Source: Bradyrhizobium zhanjiangense
GTDB taxonomy: Bacteria > Pseudomonadota > Alphaproteobacteria > Rhizobiales > Xanthobacteraceae
NCBI RefSeq assembly: GCF_004114935.1
Contig: NZ_CP022221.1
Coordinates: forward strand, 7,523,001 to 7,587,000
Length of the DNA stretch: 64,000 bases
Direction of reading: 5' to 3'
Position numbers and translations under genes: made by a program
The notes under the pieces: model-generated
Told to the model about the DNA's origin: nothing
Database searches by the model: none
What the model saw: only the letters and a program-made list of their open reading frames with translations
Shown here: piece by piece, positions 63,135 through 64,000 of the stretch
How the letters are laid out: every line of letters starts with the position of its first letter
How positions within the stretch are numbered: position 1 is the first letter of the stretch

Positions 63135-64000
63135 ATGCAGCCCGTATCGCGAGCGGCGACCCATTTCAGAGCTGATGTCGAGGGGCTAAGGGCGATCGCA
63201 GTTCTATCGGTGGTCGCCTTTCATTACGGAGTTCCGGGCTTAACCGGCGGATTTGTCGGTGTAGACGTGTTCTTCGTCATATCCGGCTTCCTGATCACGC
63301 AACTTTTGCTTCGGGAGATAGCCGCGACCGGGAAACTCGATTTGCTTGGCTTCTATGGTCGCAGGGCTAAGAGACTCTTGCCTGCCGCCTTCGCGGTCAC
63401 GCTAGCGACCTTGATCATCGGATACTTCGTGCTGGCGCCCTTTGAACAGAAGGAGATGGCCAAGTCGGCCGCAGCTTCAGCGCTGTATGCCGCCAACGTT
63501 TGGCTCCTCCGCCAATCCATGAACTATTTCGCCCCCGAAAGTTCACTCAATCCCTTCCTTCATACGTGGTCGCTTTCAGTCGAGGAACAATTTTACTTGG
63601 TCTGGCCCGCGTTTCTCCTCATTGTCGGTCGTTTCAGCCAAAAGATCATCCTGCTAGCTTTGCTGATCGTAGTGTTCGGATCGTTCGCTGGCTGCATCTA
63701 CCTGACCTACGGCAAGCAAGCTTGGGCGTTCTATCTCGCGCCCCCTCGGGCGTGGGAGTTTGGAGCAGGAGCTCTGATCGCAACAAGACCCTTCGAGCGC
63801 TGGGCAAAGCAGCCTGGCTCGAGTTCGATCGTTGGATGGTTGTCCTTCGCACTTCTCATCCTGTCATTCTTTGCTATCGACGGCTTCATGGCGTTCCCGG
63901 GAGTAGTTGCCGTTGTTCCGGTGGCAGCTACGGCACTGCTGCTGCTCACGGGGAACAATCCTGCTGGACCGTCGGCTTTGCTCAGGACGCATCCGTTTCA
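63135..64000 (+). CDS. OafA-type acyltransferase, 3' end cut by window edge
   Basis: At least 288 residues of an integral membrane O-acyltransferase; the frame is open to base 64000. The start MQPVSRAATHFRADVEGLRA then LSVVAFHYGVPGLTGGFVG and DVFFVISGFLIT are hallmark acyltransferase 3 segments, and WSLSVEEQFYLVWP is the conserved second motif. An in-frame ATG at 63117 is an alternative. Family members with this opening often carry a C-terminal SGNH esterase domain, which would lie beyond the window. It probably acetylates the polysaccharide; with the gene at 7162 it is the second such enzyme here. Confidence 0.92.
   Translation, partial: MQPVSRAATHFRADVEGLRAIAVLSVVAFHYGVPGLTGGFVGVDVFFVISGFLITQLLLREIAATGKLDLLGFYGRRAKRLLPAAFAVTLATLIIGYFVLAPFEQKEMAKSAAASALYAANVWLLRQSMNYFAPESSLNPFLHTWSLSVEEQFYLVWPAFLLIVGRFSQKIILLALLIVVFGSFAGCIYLTYGKQAWAFYLAPPRAWEFGAGALIATRPFERWAKQPGSSSIVGWLSFALLILSFFAIDGFMAFPGVVAVVPVAATALLLLTGNNPAGPSALLRTHPF

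Overview
The window looks like a chromosomal segment of a Bradyrhizobium-type alphaproteobacterium. It is GC-rich, dense in exopolysaccharide (EPS) genes, and carries small secreted or hypothetical proteins and giant RTX/VCBS surface proteins typical of that group. The genus is inferred from gene content and style, not from a search.

Layout. (1) 1-21.5 kb is a surface-polysaccharide locus. A leftward block (8.4 to 0.8 kb) encodes an acyltransferase, a secreted GH16 glycanase, a GT61 glycosyltransferase, a Wzx-type flippase, and Gmd and Fcl, which make GDP-L-fucose. To its right are a Wzy-like polymerase, a GT2 transferase, an epimerase, a Wzc/ExoP-type tyrosine autokinase, a second polymerase/ligase-like membrane protein, small envelope proteins, and a WcaJ/ExoY-type initiating sugar-phosphate transferase. 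Together these cover precursor synthesis, initiation, assembly, export, polymerisation and trimming. A 61-residue C2H2 zinc-finger ORF sits just upstream of the initiating transferase. (2) 21.9-24 kb has a PPP-family phosphatase and small proteins, closed by a strong terminator. (3) 24-49 kb holds two giant genes on opposite strands (3638 aa leftward, about 3270 aa rightward) encoding repeat-rich Ca-binding surface proteins. A LuxR-type regulator and several small genes lie between them. Five copies of one roughly 2.3-kb super-module are spread over the two giants. The rightward one also has a FecR domain and a 3.5-kb Ig-like tandem array with near-identical DNA. No type I secretion genes are in the window. 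(4) 49.4-59.6 kb is a phage-derived island: a ParB-N/DNA methyltransferase preceded by a hairpin that can hide its ribosome binding site, a DUF5681 protein, a terminase large subunit, an Mrr-like nuclease divergent from an XRE regulator, a YqaJ-type exonuclease, an ERF annealing protein fused to a Cys/His nuclease-like domain, and decayed genes. No integrase, portal or capsid gene is visible. (5) 59.8-64 kb resumes sugar chemistry with a second gmd, two methyltransferases and an OafA-type acyltransferase cut by the right edge.

The main oddities are the shared giant-protein modules, the RBS-masking hairpin, the ERF fusion, the nuclease/XRE pair, a degenerate tandem gene copy, a broken VanZ-like gene, and two short tandem duplications that copy a stop codon.
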